DNA from: Bretschneidera sinensis
Lineage: Eukaryota; Streptophyta; Magnoliopsida; Brassicales; Akaniaceae
Assembly (NCBI GenBank): GCA_023935145.1
Contig: CM043697.1
Coordinates: 50,404,001 to 50,468,000, forward strand
Direction of reading: 5' to 3'
Length of the DNA stretch: 64,000 bases
The notes beneath the pieces are model-generated. The model had not been told where the DNA came from, made no database searches, and saw only the letters and a list, made by a program, of their open reading frames with translations. This document shows, one piece after another, positions 10,709 to 22,989 of the stretch; the stretch's first letter is position 1; the number at the start of each line of letters is the position of its first letter. A program made the translations under genes and the position numbers.

Positions 10709-11825
10709 ACGGCCAAAAACTCTTTTTGGGGGATCTTTTTTCTCTAACCGACGGCTGAGCTCTCTACTCCAAATTCAAGAAGCAAGAGGCTGAAACACTC
10801 CACCATTCTATCTTCAATTGTGAGCACATAAGGACTTCTCCAAATTGTGTTCTTCTTCATACATCATTATAGCCGTGAGGATCATCACCGTCAACATCTC
10901 AAGCTTCCTTGAACGTGCTAAAAAAGTGTAACCCTTATGACTATTCTTTTTAATTGTTTCAAACCTGGTTGTTATTGGATTAAAGAATACTGAGTTGGAT
11001 TCTTATATTGGAGATTATTGTTAATTTTCATATTTTTTTTTTTTTATGTTTTCGAATTGTTAATGATATGTAGATATATGAATTCGTTATCTTTATTACA
11101 TATGTTGAATTTTCAATTATGTTATATTGAAAACTTTGATATTACAATTCATTGAAGCCATAATCATATTTCCTTTCACCTAATTGATCTGGAGTACAAT
11201 TTAAAGTGGTAAAAGCTATGAACAATAGCCAATGTTCTAGAAATTGCATGTTCCTTATCCATGGATTCTTTTTCATAGGAATAAGGAACAGGTTATTGAA
11301 TCATAATTCCTTTTGATCTTAATGATTTGTTTAAGTAATTGTAAGGATGCACTGAGTATTAACTTGATTGCTTAAACAAAATAACTAGCTGATGGACTTT
11401 TCCTAGGCTTAGGGATTATCTAAGAAGGAATTTATAAAATGCATGATCTTTTTAGGCTTGCACTTTGATTCAATTCTGACATGTGATTAAGGCATGAATT
11501 TGTTATCTACATTGAACCAATTTGATTAGTTATTTAATAAATTTGATTTTTTGAATTGTGAGAGAAAATGATCAATTGTAAATAATTGTTCTTTAATTTC
11601 CTTAGTGAAATTCGTAAAAAAAATCAAATCATGAAAACCCTCTAAATTCATTAATAGATGTAGATTTATATTTGTCTATAAACTGCTAATTAAACCAACC
11701 AAATATTTTTTTATGATTCTTTAGTGTAGGAGTACCCGCAATCCCCGGCCACTAATGATACCCTACTAATCACTTTACTACAATCTTCTGCAGGGTTTAT
11801 TGATGACTAAATAAATGGTCCATCA

Positions 11826-12986
11826 CAATACCCTCTCTAAATTCAATAAGTATGCATCAAAAGGAGATCCAAAAACAGTCAAGTCATCCATAAAAACTTC
11901 TATGAAATTTTTGACCATGTCACTAAAAATACTCAACATGCAACGTTGAAAAGTAGTAGGTGCATTACACAATCCAAATGGCATTCTACAAAAAAACATA
12001 AGTACCAAAAAGACAAGTGAAAGTGGTTTTATCTTGGTCTTTTAATGCAATTTCAATTTGATAATAACCAGAATAACCATCCAAGAAACAATAGAAAGGA
12101 TTACTAGCAACACGCTCAAGAATTTGATCAATAAAAGGGAGGGGAAAATGGTCTTTCCGGGTGACAGCATTCAATTTTCTGTAATCAATGCACATCCGCC
12201 ACTCAATCATAAGTTTTGTAGGGACTAACTCTCCTAGGTCATTCTTCACCACAGTAACAACTAAATTTTTAGGAACAACTTGTGTAGGACTTACCCATTT
12301 ACTATCAGCAATAGGATATATGATTCCTGCATCTAATAGTTTCAACACTTCATTCTTCATCACTTCTTTCATAGTGGGATTAAGCCTACGTTGGGGGTCT
12401 CTATGAGGGCTAGTTTCTTCCTCCAAATTAATTTTATGAGAACAGACCAGGGGACTAACACATTTTATATTAGCCATGCTCCAACCTAAGGCTGACTTAA
12501 ACTCACTTAGGGTCCAAATTAATTTCTCACCTTGAGACTCAAACAATTCAGATGAGATAATAACAGGAAAAGTATCACCTGGACCAAGGAAAACATGCTT
12601 TAAACCCTTAGGCAGAGGCTTTAATTCAACTTTGGGTGCTTCCACACTTGAAGGAATTTGTTTTTCACTTCTCTCAAGCAACTTCTCAAACTTTGGTTGC
12701 CATGCCCGAGTGCCATAATCCTGAGTTCTATAAAAAAATAGCACAATTATCAACTACATCAGATGGATCACTGATAGAATCAAACTCGGAATTAACAAGA
12801 AAATACTCAAGGGGATCAAGATCATGAGTTATAGAAATTCTCCTATCTATGAATGAGTCAATCATGTATGTCTGGTGACTCTCGTCATCATTTTCTGGCT
12901 GTTTTGCAATATAGAAGATATTCACCTCGAAGGTCATGTTTCCAAAAGACAGCTTCATGAGCCCATTCCTGCAATTAAAAGAGCAT
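11826..12986 (-). pseudogene. Reverse transcriptase N-terminal and catalytic part of element 2
   Basis: The 12753-11986 frame covers the pre-RT segment (VELKPLPKGLKHVFLG), RRLNPTMKEVM, GIIYPIADSKWVSPTQVV, CIDYRKLNAVTRKDHFPLPF and the palm strand FLDGYSGYYQI. The adjoining 12008-11826 frame supplies the PFGLCNAPTTFQRCM block and the catalytic box FMDD, so the Asp pair is preserved. Stops and one frameshift lie near 12000 and 12740. The short 12728-12958 frame is the linker to the protease. The solo LTR cuts the gene after the LNLERVL stretch. Confidence 0.87.
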
Positions 12987-13006
12987 TAGTAGTGGCAAGG
13001 AAAGGC

Positions 13007-13456
13007 TTACCCTAAAATCAAAGGAATTTTAGAAGTAGTATCAACAACAGAGCTAGTGTCAAGGATTAGAAAATCAACAGGATAATAAAATTTGTCAATT
13101 TGAATTAAGACATCCTCTATCACACCCCAGGGTACTTTGACTGAACGGTCAGCCAATTGCAATACCACAGTGGTTGGTTTGATTTCTCCCAACCCCAACT
13201 GCAAATAAATAGAATATGGCATTAGATTCACGCTAGCTCCTAAATCTAGCAAAGCTTGCCCAACCTCATGATTTCCAATGCTACATGCAATGGTTGGATA
13301 ACCATGATCCTTTTCCTTGGGAAGAATCCACTGCTCAATTAGAGCACTAACTTGCTCTGTCAGGAACACTGTCTTCTTCACATGGTGTTTCCTCTTAATT
13401 GTACACAAATCCTTGAGAACTTTTGTATAAGTAGGAACTTGTTTAATCACATGCAA
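13007..13456 (-). pseudogene. Aspartic protease domain of element 2
   Basis: The frame contains ALLDLGASVNLMPYS, in which the catalytic triad is D-L-G rather than D-T/S-G, as in Athila-group proteases. LADRSVKVPWGVIEDV and the YYPVDFLILD strand of the retropepsin fold follow. The upstream segment VIKQVPTYTKVLKDLCT is the gag-protease linker. The protease would cut the polyprotein into working units. The GRPFL loop that normally ends this domain is separated by a frame break at about 13007. Confidence 0.8.
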
Positions 13457-14668
13457 AAGAGGAAGATTGATTTTTTACTTACCTTAGATTCTCTAGGATT
13501 TCATTATTTGGATCCAGAGTTCGCTTGCTTGATTTTAAAGCTTGAAGGAATGGTACCTTAACAGGACTCTTTGTCACCTCAGGTTCCTTGGGCAGCTCGG
13601 CATCACTACTGTCTTGACCCTTTTCCACATCCTCTGATTTGTTCGTTGCTGGGATGTGTAATGACTTACCACTTCGTGTCACAATGGCATTCACATCCTT
13701 CAGATTCTTTTGCGCTATGTGTTGATCATAGGGTGTGGACTGAGCTTGAGAAGGGAACTTACCTCGCTCATTCACACTCAAGGAGCTCATCAATTTGGAC
13801 ACTTAGCTCTTTATCTCCTTATTTTCTTCAACAACCTACATAATCAAAGATTCACATTTTTGGTTAGTCTTACCTTGTGCCTCAATAAAAGCATGCAAAG
13901 TGTCTTCTAAAGGACTCCTAGAAGATGAAGGTGCATGATATGGTGCAGGATATGATCTATGGGGTTCTACAGGCGACTGGTTTTCAGACTTCCAGCTAAA
14001 ATTGGGGTGATTGCATCACCCCGGATTATAGGTATCAAAGAAAGGTGAAAAAGGCTTCTTGTACATACTTAAGGCATTACATTGTTCCTCATACATCCCT
14101 CTCATCTCAGCAAATGTGGGACACTCTTGAGTGAGATGATCTACCCTGCCACACACAAAACATGGTCAAAAAGATTTTGCATGATTAGCCACATGTGTTG
14201 GCTTTAAGTCCTTAGTCTTTAACACATCTAGCCCCTTAGTGAGCATCTTGACCTTAGCCTTTAGGTTATCCTCTTCCTTGAGATGGTAAATTCCACCACC
14301 ATTTGGGTTTACTACAGGGTGTGACCTATTTGTTCTCTCAGTAGCACTAGTTCCAATCCAAGTGTAAGCTTTTTCAGCAAGCTCATTGAAGTATTATATG
14401 GCCTCATCAGGATCTTTCTGTAGGAGCTCACCATTACACATCATCTCCACAAATTGGCGCTCTCTAGGTGTAAGTCCCTCAGAACAATAGCTCAATAAGC
14501 GCCAATTCTCATACCTATGGTAAGGACACATACTCAACAATTCTCATACAAAGTCTCACTGTCCTTTTGTGCAAAGGTTGCGATTTACCTTTTCAAAGCA
14601 TTGATCTTATGTTGAGGAAATTATTTATTAAAGAAAACCTAAGTCATCTCATTCCATGACCCAATAGA
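13457..14668 (-). pseudogene. gag C-terminal half and linker of element 2
   Basis: Several short frames carry gag remains. A CX2CX4HX4C knuckle is readable at about 14110-14160, directly after an in-frame stop. A polar linker (13479-13802) includes HIAQKNLKDVNAIVTRSGK, a phrase found between knuckle and protease in Athila-like elements and repeated in element 4 at about 51350-51430. At least three stops or frameshifts were seen. Confidence 0.65.
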
Positions 14669-15163
14669 TCATGGTCTTAGTGAGTATAGCCAACTCTTAG
14701 CTCTATCCTTCAAATAGAAAGGAAAGAACTTAAGTCTTATAATGTCATCAGTTGCAATTTGTCTATGAAAAGTCGCAACTACTTCCTCAAACTCCCTAAT
14801 GTGCACATATGGGTTTTCATTTTCCAAGCCATGGAACGTAGGGAGTAATTGTATCATCCCTGTTTTAAAATCTAGTTGGCCAGTATTAGCTAGAAACATG
14901 ATGCATGATGGTGTGGCTATACGTGTAGGGTGGAGGTAATCCTGAAGGGTCCTAGTGGGTTGATCTCTGTGTTCACTCATTTCTTCAGGACTAGATGGAT
15001 TGTCAAATAAAGGATTTAAAAAGTTTGATTCTGATTCTAGCACAGGTTTACAAGCAAATCTACCCAAGGCGTCTCTATATTTGTGCATGCAAGGTAACAA
15101 AATAAAAAAATAAAAAAAATTTACCTGGAAAAGCTTATGGGGGCTAAAATGATAGTCGAGCAA
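14669..15163 (-). pseudogene. gag N-terminal domain of element 2
   Basis: This 164-residue frame has the MSEHRDQPTRTLQDYLHP leader, the ATPSCIMF block and a retrotransposon gag core with HIREFEEVVATFH and IIRLKFFPFYLKDRAKSWLYSL. The homologous frame of element 4 (52367-52798) has the same blocks. The first 30 residues of the frame come from low-complexity sequence, and the true start is probably a Met-His at about 15085. The frame breaks at 14668. Confidence 0.75.
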
Positions 15164-16248
15164 GAGTCTAGGTGGAAGGTGGGTAATGGATCATCAATGG
15201 CTATTTGGAAAGATAAGTGGTTACTATTCCCACCACTTTCAAGGTAATATCAACCATAGTCTTGTGTATCTAGAAAGCAAAGTAAGTGATCTTATTGTTC
15301 TTATTACCAGGTCTTGGAATAGAAATTTAGTTAAGAGAATTTTTTTCTCCCCCTAAAGCAAAGTTGATTTTACATATGCCTGTTTTTAATTGGTCTGATG
15401 TTTTAATATGAAATTATACCAATTGTGATCATTACCCAGTAAAGAGCGCCTACCATATGTTAATAAGTGAGGACACTAGGACGTTGAGCGGTGAGGCTAG
15501 CTCGTCTACTGGTTCCCAAACCATAGGATGGAATACCATCTAACGGTTTGAGGTGCCTAATCATATTAAGCATTTCCTGTAATGGTTGGGGCATGATAAT
15601 CTCCCCACAAAGGATAAGTTATGGCACCGTAAGATTGTGGCCATGGTTTCTTGTCCGTTGTGTGGGAACGAAAAAGAGTCATGGATTCATAGTTTCCTTC
15701 TCTATGATTTTGTGAAAAAAGTTTGGCAATGCTCGTCTTGGGTTAGTCTCATTACCATTCTAATACCTCTCTCCGTTTGTTTTTTTGCTGGACTTGTTGA
15801 ACAAACGGATTCTCAGAAAGATCCTCTTGTCGCTTCTTTACTTTGATTGATGTGGCGCAATCTTAATAAAACTAAATGTTATTGTGTGAATTTTTTGGAG
15901 GAAATTTCAAAAGAGATTCGTACTAAGCTTTACTTCAACATGACTAGATGGATTTGCCTCTCTCGATTTTGTCAAGATAAATGTTGATGAAATAGGTTTT
16001 CAAGAACCAGAGTCAATGAGCATTGGTGCAGTCATTCGAGATAGTGGTCGTCAAATGTTGTGTCTTATTGCAACAAATGGGATTGTCTACTTGATCTCTC
16101 ATGTTCGAGACAATGGTTGTGGTGGAAGGCTTGAGATTAGTACTGATATTTTGGTTTCACCCATGTGATATAGTTTGATTCAAGCATTGATTTGTCTCAC
16201 ATCTCCTTGATTTAATAATAAAATCGAGGAATTCTATCTAAAAAAAAT
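15130..16248 (+). mobile_element. 5'-truncated LINE (non-LTR retrotransposon) 3' end
   Basis: Plus-strand translation gives the C-terminal part of a plant L1-type ORF2. RWKVGNGSSMAIWKDKW is followed by the zinc-binding reverse-transcriptase tail (LPTKDKLWHRKI, CPLCGNEKESWIHSFLLY and VKKVW, 15586-15846). Next is an RNase H-like piece with KINVDEIGF and SIGAVIRDSGRQ (15950-16170). The element ends in a short A-run (16240-16247). Several stops show it is dead. It joins abruptly to the gag of element 2 and may have replaced that element's 5' LTR. Confidence 0.75.
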
Positions 16249-16450
16249 TAACAAGAGACTACTCCAAAAAAGTTCAGCATCACGACCATCCATATTTCAT
16301 AAAACAGCTGTGGATCATACGTATAGCACCTGATCATGGTGTGAACCCTTCCACTGGGTCCCACTAGATTAGTCATCGATAGTTTCGTATCTCGAAAGAA
16401 AAAAAAAAAAAAAAACTAGAGAAAGAGGAGGATAACATAGGGAGTCTATA
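16249..16450. other. Unassigned spacer before the MUSTANG relic
   Basis: No coding signal. Contains an A-run of about 18 bases (16388-16408) and no TIR or LTR edge that I could identify. Confidence 0.3.
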
Positions 16451-17735
16451 AAAGGGAGAAGGGCGGAGAGGATGACTTAAATACCCTCTAAATTGGCTAA
16501 CCCTAGTAGTTGTTTCTCTTGAGCCTCCAAGGCAATATCTGTGCCCTTTTGCCCTTCCTAATTCTCAGCCTTCCCCTTCTTTACCCTTCTGCTTTCATGT
16601 TTTCCCTTTAACCCCCACCCGCCAAACTCTAAACTCTAAACCCCTCTCCCTCTCTATCTCTCCCCTCTTGTGATTCAAATTTTGAATGCCTTCACAGTTG
16701 GTAATACTCTTAACTCTATATAATCACTTTATTACGTTTGAATCCATTTATTTATTTAATTTCCTTTTATTTTTATTTAATCTGGTTCATATCAGTCCTT
16801 TTTTTCTCGGTTGGCTTTTGTTGTTTTCAATTTTTTCAGGTTCTGTTAGAGCTTAAATTCGCGGGTGGCATCTCAACGTGAGTTTTTACTTTACTTTGTG
16901 GGTAGATTAGTTTTTGTTTGGTTGCTGAGAAAAGTGAGGGTAAGAGGAAAGAAAAGGAGAGTTTTTGAGACTCCTGTTGCATGTCTTTGTTTTGGATTCC
17001 TTACAAAGAAACTAAACTGTAACTGGTGCAGAATAAGTTGTGTTGGGTTTAGGTGGGGTGTTTTTGTTTGTTGCTTTCTGGTGTCCCCACGTGTCGAAAT
17101 TCGTCTAATGTTTCTTGGCAACCAAACAGAGAGACACTGCGCTCTGTTTGGTTGCTGTGAGACTAAGGTTAACAGAAAAGGAAATACTTTGGATTTTCTT
17201 GTTATGTTTTCTTGGTATTTAGAATGATAGGAAATTGCAACGAAGGTGGTTGTTATTGTATTATCTCATTTGAATTGAGATTTCATTGGGTCTCGAGACA
17301 AGATACTCCTATGATTAAGATCTATTTAAATGAAACTTGAGATAATTAGGACTCAATTTGGGAAAATATAACGTGTGATATGAATGATTTCATGTTTTTT
17401 GTCTGTGTATATTTTATATATTTATGGTCTATTTTTTTCTTTTCCTTGCTCTTGGTTGTTCAGCTGTGTTGCTTGAAATCCGCTAATCAGAAGTAAACTG
17501 GAACTTGGATTCTATTTTTTCCGGTATTCACTGATTTCAAAGAGAACTTTGCAATATATTGCTATAGCTAAGGCAATGTAGTTCTGAGGAAAGGAAAAGA
17601 TATTGATGAACAAACAGTTGTTTCATTGACAGTTCTTTTTTGAAATACATAGTGAATCGAAGCTTCAGTTGGCTGATACTTTGAGCGTTTGCAGCAACCG
17701 ATAAAGTTTTATTGTAATTTCTTTGTTTGAGTTTT
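16451..17735 (+). other. Putative promoter, 5' UTR exons and introns of the MUSTANG relic
   Basis: A CT-rich leader-like stretch (16560-16680) is followed by a possible donor after ACAGTTG at about 16698, then a T-rich tract ending in CAG at 16840. A second leader piece ends at a strong donor GTGAGT at 16878, and an acceptor TTTGCAG lies at about 17690. This suggests two 5' UTR introns upstream of the first ATG (17736), a layout fitting an ordinary plant gene rather than a retrocopy. The 120-residue frame at 16865-17227 lies within the inferred second intron and is not a gene. Confidence 0.4.
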
Positions 17736-20015
17736 ATGGCAAACCATGAGTTGATGATTGGGCAAAATCAGGATTCACCATTGAGGCCAGACTGATATAT
17801 GGGGGTAGGGCATAATCACGATTTGGTGCTGGGTCATAGTTATAATTTGGGACAGATATGAGACCATGATTTACATATGGGGCTTTCCCGTGACCACGAC
17901 TTAAGTTTGGGGACATGACAGTGATAATAAACTGGCGCTTGGTGAGATCCATGGGCATGACTTAGCTTTGCAATATACACATACTCATACTGAAGAAAAT
18001 GGACTTGGTTTGGATAGAGCTGATGATCCTGATGCTGATGAAAACCGTAATGAAGATGACATCCATGATAATCAATTGGCTCTTACTACTCAGCATCATG
18101 ACTTAGGTTTGTCAGAGAATCATGAATTGGCCCTTGTAGAGAACCAGGATCTTCATGAGAACTTAAATGTTGGTGTGGACCAAAACCCGGAAAGGAGTAG
18201 TGTACTCACCACGGATATGAGTCCTCAGCAGACTCAGCTAGCGATAGATCCTCCTGTCCTTCAGTCCAGACCCCTGTTTCCAGCACCTAACCATGAAGTG
18301 ACTGTTGGCCAAGAGTTTCCTGATGTTCACAGCTGTCGGGGGGCACTGAGAGATGGGTCAATTGGTCTCTGATTTGAGATGCAGACAATTAAATCTGACA
18401 AGACTCGATTCACTGCCAAATGTGCAAGTGAGGAATGCCCGTGGAGAATTCATGCTGCTAAGCTTCCAGGTGTTCCTACCTTCACAATTAGGACTATTCA
18501 TGGAGCACATACTTGTGGTGGCATTACCCATCTTGGTCATCATCAAGCCTCATTGCAGTGGGTTGCAGATACTGTGGCAGAACACCTTAGGGAAAATCCC
18601 TATTGCAAACCAAAGGAGATACCGGAAGAGATTCACCGTGTTCGTGGGATAGCACTAACATACAAGCAAGCATGGAGGGGAAAGGAACGAATCATGGCTG
18701 CTGTTCGTGGGTCGTTTGAGGAAGATTATCAACTGCTTCCACAGTATTGCGATCAGGTCAGAAGGACAAATCCTGGCAGTATTGCATTTGTTTATGGGAA
18801 TCCTGTCGATGACTGTTTCCAACGCCTATTTGTTTCCTTTCAAGCATCAATCTATGGGTTTTGAATGCATGTCGGCCTCTTATTGGACTTGATAAAACTC
18901 TTTTGAAAAGCTAGTACCTTGGCACCTTGCCTTTTGCCACTGGTTTTGATGGAGACGATGCTGTTTTTCCTTTGGCATTTGGGGTTGTTGATGAGGAAAA
19001 TGATGATAATTGGCACTGGTTCCTATCTGAGTTGCATAACCTGCTTGAAATTAATGCGGAGAACATGCCAAAGCTTACAATTTTATCCGACAGACAGGAA
19101 GGTATTGCAGATGCAGTAGAAGCAAATTTCCCAACCACATTTCATGGGTTGTGCATGAGTTATATCACTGACAGTTCCGGAAGGAGTTCAACAATTCAAT
19201 ACTCGTCAATCTTTTTTGGGAGGCTGCATATACTCTCACTGAAGATGACTTTAAAATAAAGATCCTTGAGATTGAACAGATATCACAGGAAGCTGCCTTA
19301 TGGATTCAAAATGTTCAACCCACCTTGTGGGCCACAGTATATTTTGAGGGAACAAAATTTGGTCATCTGACAGCTAATGTAGTTGAATCACTAAATAGTT
19401 GGATAGTTAAAGCGTCTGGGCTTCCTATAATTCAAATGATGGAGTGTATCCGTCGGCAGCTGATGACTTGGTTCAATGAACGCCATGAAACAGCATGCAG
19501 TGGACAGGTATGATTGTTCCTTCTGCCGAAAGGCATGTGTTTGAGGCTCTTGAGGGTGCTCGTTTTTATCAGGTTTTTAAAGCATATGAAGCCGAGTTTG
19601 AAGTTATAACCCAAGAAGGAAAGTTTGTAGTGGATATCCGTAATGGTTCTTGTTCCTGTAGTGGATGGCAGCTATGTGGTTTGCCATGCGCCCACGCTGC
19701 TGCAGCCCTAGACTTTTGAAAGCAGAATGTTTATCGGTTTACTGAAAGTTGTTTCACTGTGGCAAATTATCGGAAGGCATACTCACAGACAACCCACCCA
19801 ATTCCAGATAAAGCTCTATGGAAGGAGATGTCAAAAATGCAGGAAATATGGATCTTGAGGTAATTATAAATCCACCAAAGTCACTTCACCCTCCAGGACG
19901 GTCTAGGAAAAGGCGAGCTAATTCGGAAGGCAGTAGTCGCGTAAAACGGGTGGTGCATTGCAGCCGCTGCAATCAGACCGGGCATTTTAGAACGACATGC
20001 ACAGCTCCTATATAG
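17736..20015 (+). pseudogene. MUSTANG-type domesticated Mutator transposase, pseudogene
   Basis: Order of remains: an N-terminal region of repeated His/Asn/Asp-Leu phrases (17736-18250); a Mu DNA-binding domain (VGQEFPDVHSCRGAL then TRFTAKCASEECPWRIHA); the MULE transposase core with GFDGDDAVFPLAFGVVDEEN (about 18940) and LTILSDRQEGI (about 19075); a SWIM finger (CSCSGWQLCGLPCAH, about 19650-19695); and a CX2CX4HX4C knuckle (CSRCNQTGHFRTTC) at the very end. This architecture and wording match the MUSTANG family, transposases domesticated into plant regulators, not an active MuDR element. Stops occur at about 17793 and 18372, and frame changes at about 18865, 19200, 19500, 19720 and 19830. No terminal inverted repeats are seen. 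Family call is confident; loss of function is clear. Confidence 0.85.
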
Positions 20016-22700
20016 ATACTGCAATTCAAGACTTATTGTATAGAGTATATCTTTTCTTCTTTTTTTTTATTCTTTTTAAGTTTTATTAAGAGCTTCAAGC
20101 TGGTTTTGGAGATCAGTTTACTTTTTATAATCATAGGCTTTCCTATAACATTCAACAGAGAGATGCCGAGATAGGTAAACTTCAAAATGCTCCATTCATT
20201 TTTTTTTTCTTTTTCTGGTTTCCAACATAAGCTATTTGTTCTTTTTCATCTTGAAATGTTGTCATTTATGAGAAAGATAAAAAAAAAATCACCACATTTC
20301 GTACAACCGATCCTTATCCGATGCTTCTTGGTCTGCTTGTGTTGGAGATTTTATGTTTCATTATCTTCTTATTCTACTTGCAGTTTCAGTGGCCTTTGAC
20401 AAAGTACGTGTAAGGTCCTCGAAGCTACTCTGTTAGTTTAATGATGAAGCTCTTGTCAACTAAGAAAGCTTTTGGAGGTTTATTTTACCAACACAATATG
20501 GAACAGATATTATGATATTTTTTGAAATTTTGAGATGATAATTAACCAGGGAATTAAACAAGAGGTAAGATGATTTTTATAATTGTTTGGTGGATAAGAT
20601 GAAGAAGATAATAAATGTCTCATCCGATAATAATATGATAAAATCATTATGCTTCGAAGAATATGATGAGATATCTTATTTTTTTATTTTATCTTATATA
20701 TTAAATAAATTCTTGAAGTCGATCTTGTTTCTAAAGAAAACGAGATTTGCAAACAAAATAAACATGATTTGATCATCATGGTCGCTTGAAGCTACTCTAA
20801 ATTGGCAATCTGAGAATGCCTTAGCACATAACAATGTACTACAATAAATATCCCAGACTGCAACAGTGATTCAACAGGCTTGGAGATAAGGTCTGACATA
20901 TAATTGACAATTCTAATAAATTGTTGTAGTTGTCGTGTAGTGAGATTATCGTTTAGAAAGTTACTGGTTGTAATACATATTGTTCTTTACTGATTTTCAT
21001 TCCCAAGAAATCTTGTCTTCTACATTGAGCGCTGATGTTCTTCCCCGTGGTTTAGATACGTTGGGAGTACTCATACTTTCGACAAAATACCTCAGAGAGA
21101 TTTTGGAGTAAAAGCTTATGTAGAGAAAGAATAGATAGGTTGGAAGAATTCATACTTTCGACAGAATACGTACAATATAGATATTTTGGAGTAGAAGCTT
21201 CTATAGAGAGAATAGATCGGACCTTATCTCCTAACGGCCTTGTCTGTTTTGTGTTTTAGTCCTTGGCGTGAATCAGTTTTCATTAAAGCAGATCCTTCTG
21301 TTAACCTTTTAACCTTTGGAGCGAATCAGCTTTCATTAAAACAGATTCCTTTTCATAAGAAACATTATGCACTTTGCTCATACAAATAGTTTGTAATGTT
21401 TTATTCCCTATTTTGAATTTTAGTTTGAAGTCCACTCTTTAACGCTTACCTATAAATGTAAGGAAGAAGGGCAAAGGAGTTTGGGAGTCGGAGAAGTTCT
21501 TCTCTCTTTGTAAACACCTTTGGCTTTATAAATATACATTCTCTTTTAGATCCTTTTCACTTCTTGTAATCTCGTGAAATGAGTTTGGCCTCATAAATAA
21601 ACATTTCTCTTTTAGATCATTTGCGCTTCTTGTGAAATATATTGTTGCAGTGTTGAGCCGGCTATCACTTGTTCTTTGCTTTTGTCTTGAGCTCTTTCGT
21701 GGTGCTAAAAGGGAAGCTTATCTTTGCAGAGTTGTGCTCTTGAGATAAAAATAAATAAATCTTTGAAGAGTTATGACGAGAAAAATAAGAGAAAATGTCA
21801 TTGAACATATTGCTCTTTCTTCTTCACAAGCAGTGGCACCCTCCAAATTTCCTGTGAAGATCAACTGCTTGTTCGTGTCATTTTTTCTTCTAATTCTTTT
21901 GAGCTGAGCATATGTAATTTAAGTTAAATGATGAAAGATAATTATATCTAGAAACTATTTCATCGCTATAAATATTCACACACCTTTGGACCAACCAAAC
22001 CACTAGAAAATCATACTTCTACTTTTTAAATTGTAGAAACCCATTCATCTGATTCTCCAGACTCCAAAAGCCAATCAATCGTTACTATACAGAGGATGCA
22101 GACCCCCACATAAATATAAAGAGAGCTAAGGTCAAGATAACAAATTACCCTAAATCTCAGCCACAACCGAAGACTAGCAACCTTCAAATGCAGTTCAACA
22201 GGTGCGTTCTCGTCAATCACCCAACTAAATCAACTTTACATTTCATGACCTGCTGTTCCATGATGAAGGCATATAAAACCACAAGCACTGCCACTCAAAT
22301 TAAAATATGAAGTACCTAACTACTAACATAGGGGGACAATGACATCTTTTAAATGAAAATGGTAATAAAATAACAGGTCTAGAGGTTTCAAACTACAAAA
22401 TAACCATATAATTATTCCCCAAAACACAACTTCTATGTCATACAGGTGCGAAGAAACCTGAAGCATGAAGTAGTGCGAACTCTAGAAAGGACCTAAGCTT
22501 TGAACTGCGGTATAGTTGCAAACTCAGACTAAGAAGGCAGTATAATCAAAGCAGTTGAATTCACAACACATCTCAACCACAGGATAAATTGTAACCCCAA
22601 CATGTTACTAACATATGGAACAAAAACAAATGAAGAAAGGAAGTATGAAGAAACATCCACATACTCTTAAATTCAGTACAATAGCAACAGTAATCGTATC
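20016..22700. other. Intergenic region, no gene seen
   Basis: AT-rich spacer between the MUSTANG relic and the 3' end of the FLK-like gene. The phrase CGAAGCTACTCT/TGAAGCTACTCT occurs at about 20418 and 20789, either side of a very AT-rich stretch of about 370 bp, which may mark a small insertion. The part at 21040-21640 contains three local duplications and is listed separately. Otherwise I see nothing. Confidence 0.4.
21040..21640. repeat. Block of three short tandem duplications, possibly LTR-like
   Basis: CATACTTTCGACA and about 79 bp around it are repeated (21072 and 21151). GAATCAGTTTTCATTAAAGCAGAT recurs about 54 bp later with a few changes (21270 and 21325). TAAATATACATTCTCTTTTAGATC recurs about 72 bp later (21535 and 21605). 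Such stacked duplications next to a CT-rich leader are common in LTRs, but no TG/CA borders were fixed. Confidence 0.4.
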
Positions 22701-22989
22701 AGGGGGAATGGAAACAAGAGAGCTTAATAACCAAGATGCATCAGTCACAGGAACTAGAAAAAATACAGGCAGCAAGCAGCAGTAATAGGATACAGGATAC
22801 TGGACAGTAGGAGGGGCACAATCCCATTACTACACTGCATGTAATCAAGCATTAAAGTTACTAACCAAGGACATAAAGATCATATTAATAACTTCCATTC
22901 CTACAATATCTTGTGCCCTCTGAGATGAATCAGTACTGAACATATATCAAATGTGAAACTCAACCATAATAAAATAAAATCTCAGCTCC
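22700..22989 (-). other. Probable 3' UTR of the FLK-like gene
   Basis: AT-rich transcribed-type sequence directly after the stop codon. The poly(A) site cannot be fixed by eye. Confidence 0.35.

Larger units (their letters stand above)
9978..11825 (+). mobile_element. Solo LTR (1848 bp) inserted in the RT of element 2
   Basis: The insert begins TGATAGG and ends CCATCA, flanked on both sides by CAATA (9973-9977 and 11826-11830), a clean 5-bp target duplication. If the insert and one copy of CAATA are removed, the RT reading frame is continuous, which proves the borders. There is no internal coding region, primer site or second LTR, so it is a single LTR left by recombination. A plus-strand TATA box at 10702-10708, preceded by four telo-box repeats, gives the orientation. 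The family was not identified. Confidence 0.85.
4780..15163 (-). mobile_element. Element 2: Athila-like Ty3 retrotransposon, near full length, 5' LTR missing, split by a solo LTR
   Basis: From high to low coordinates the order is gag (15163-13479), protease (13456-13007), RT (12753-11826, resumed at 9977), RNase H, integrase (8943-8200), 3' non-coding sequence and the 3' LTR (4780-6554). This gag-PR-RT-RH-IN order is that of Ty3 elements, and the DLGAS protease motif points to the Athila group. Stops and frameshifts occur in every domain. Upstream of gag the sequence changes at once into a LINE, so the 5' LTR and primer site have been lost. A younger solo LTR (9978-11825) interrupts RT. Confidence 0.85.

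Noticed and set aside
16865..17227. 120-residue plus-strand frame beginning MASQREF
   Set aside because: It starts just before a strong donor (GTGAGT) and runs through T-rich intron-like sequence. No domain is seen.
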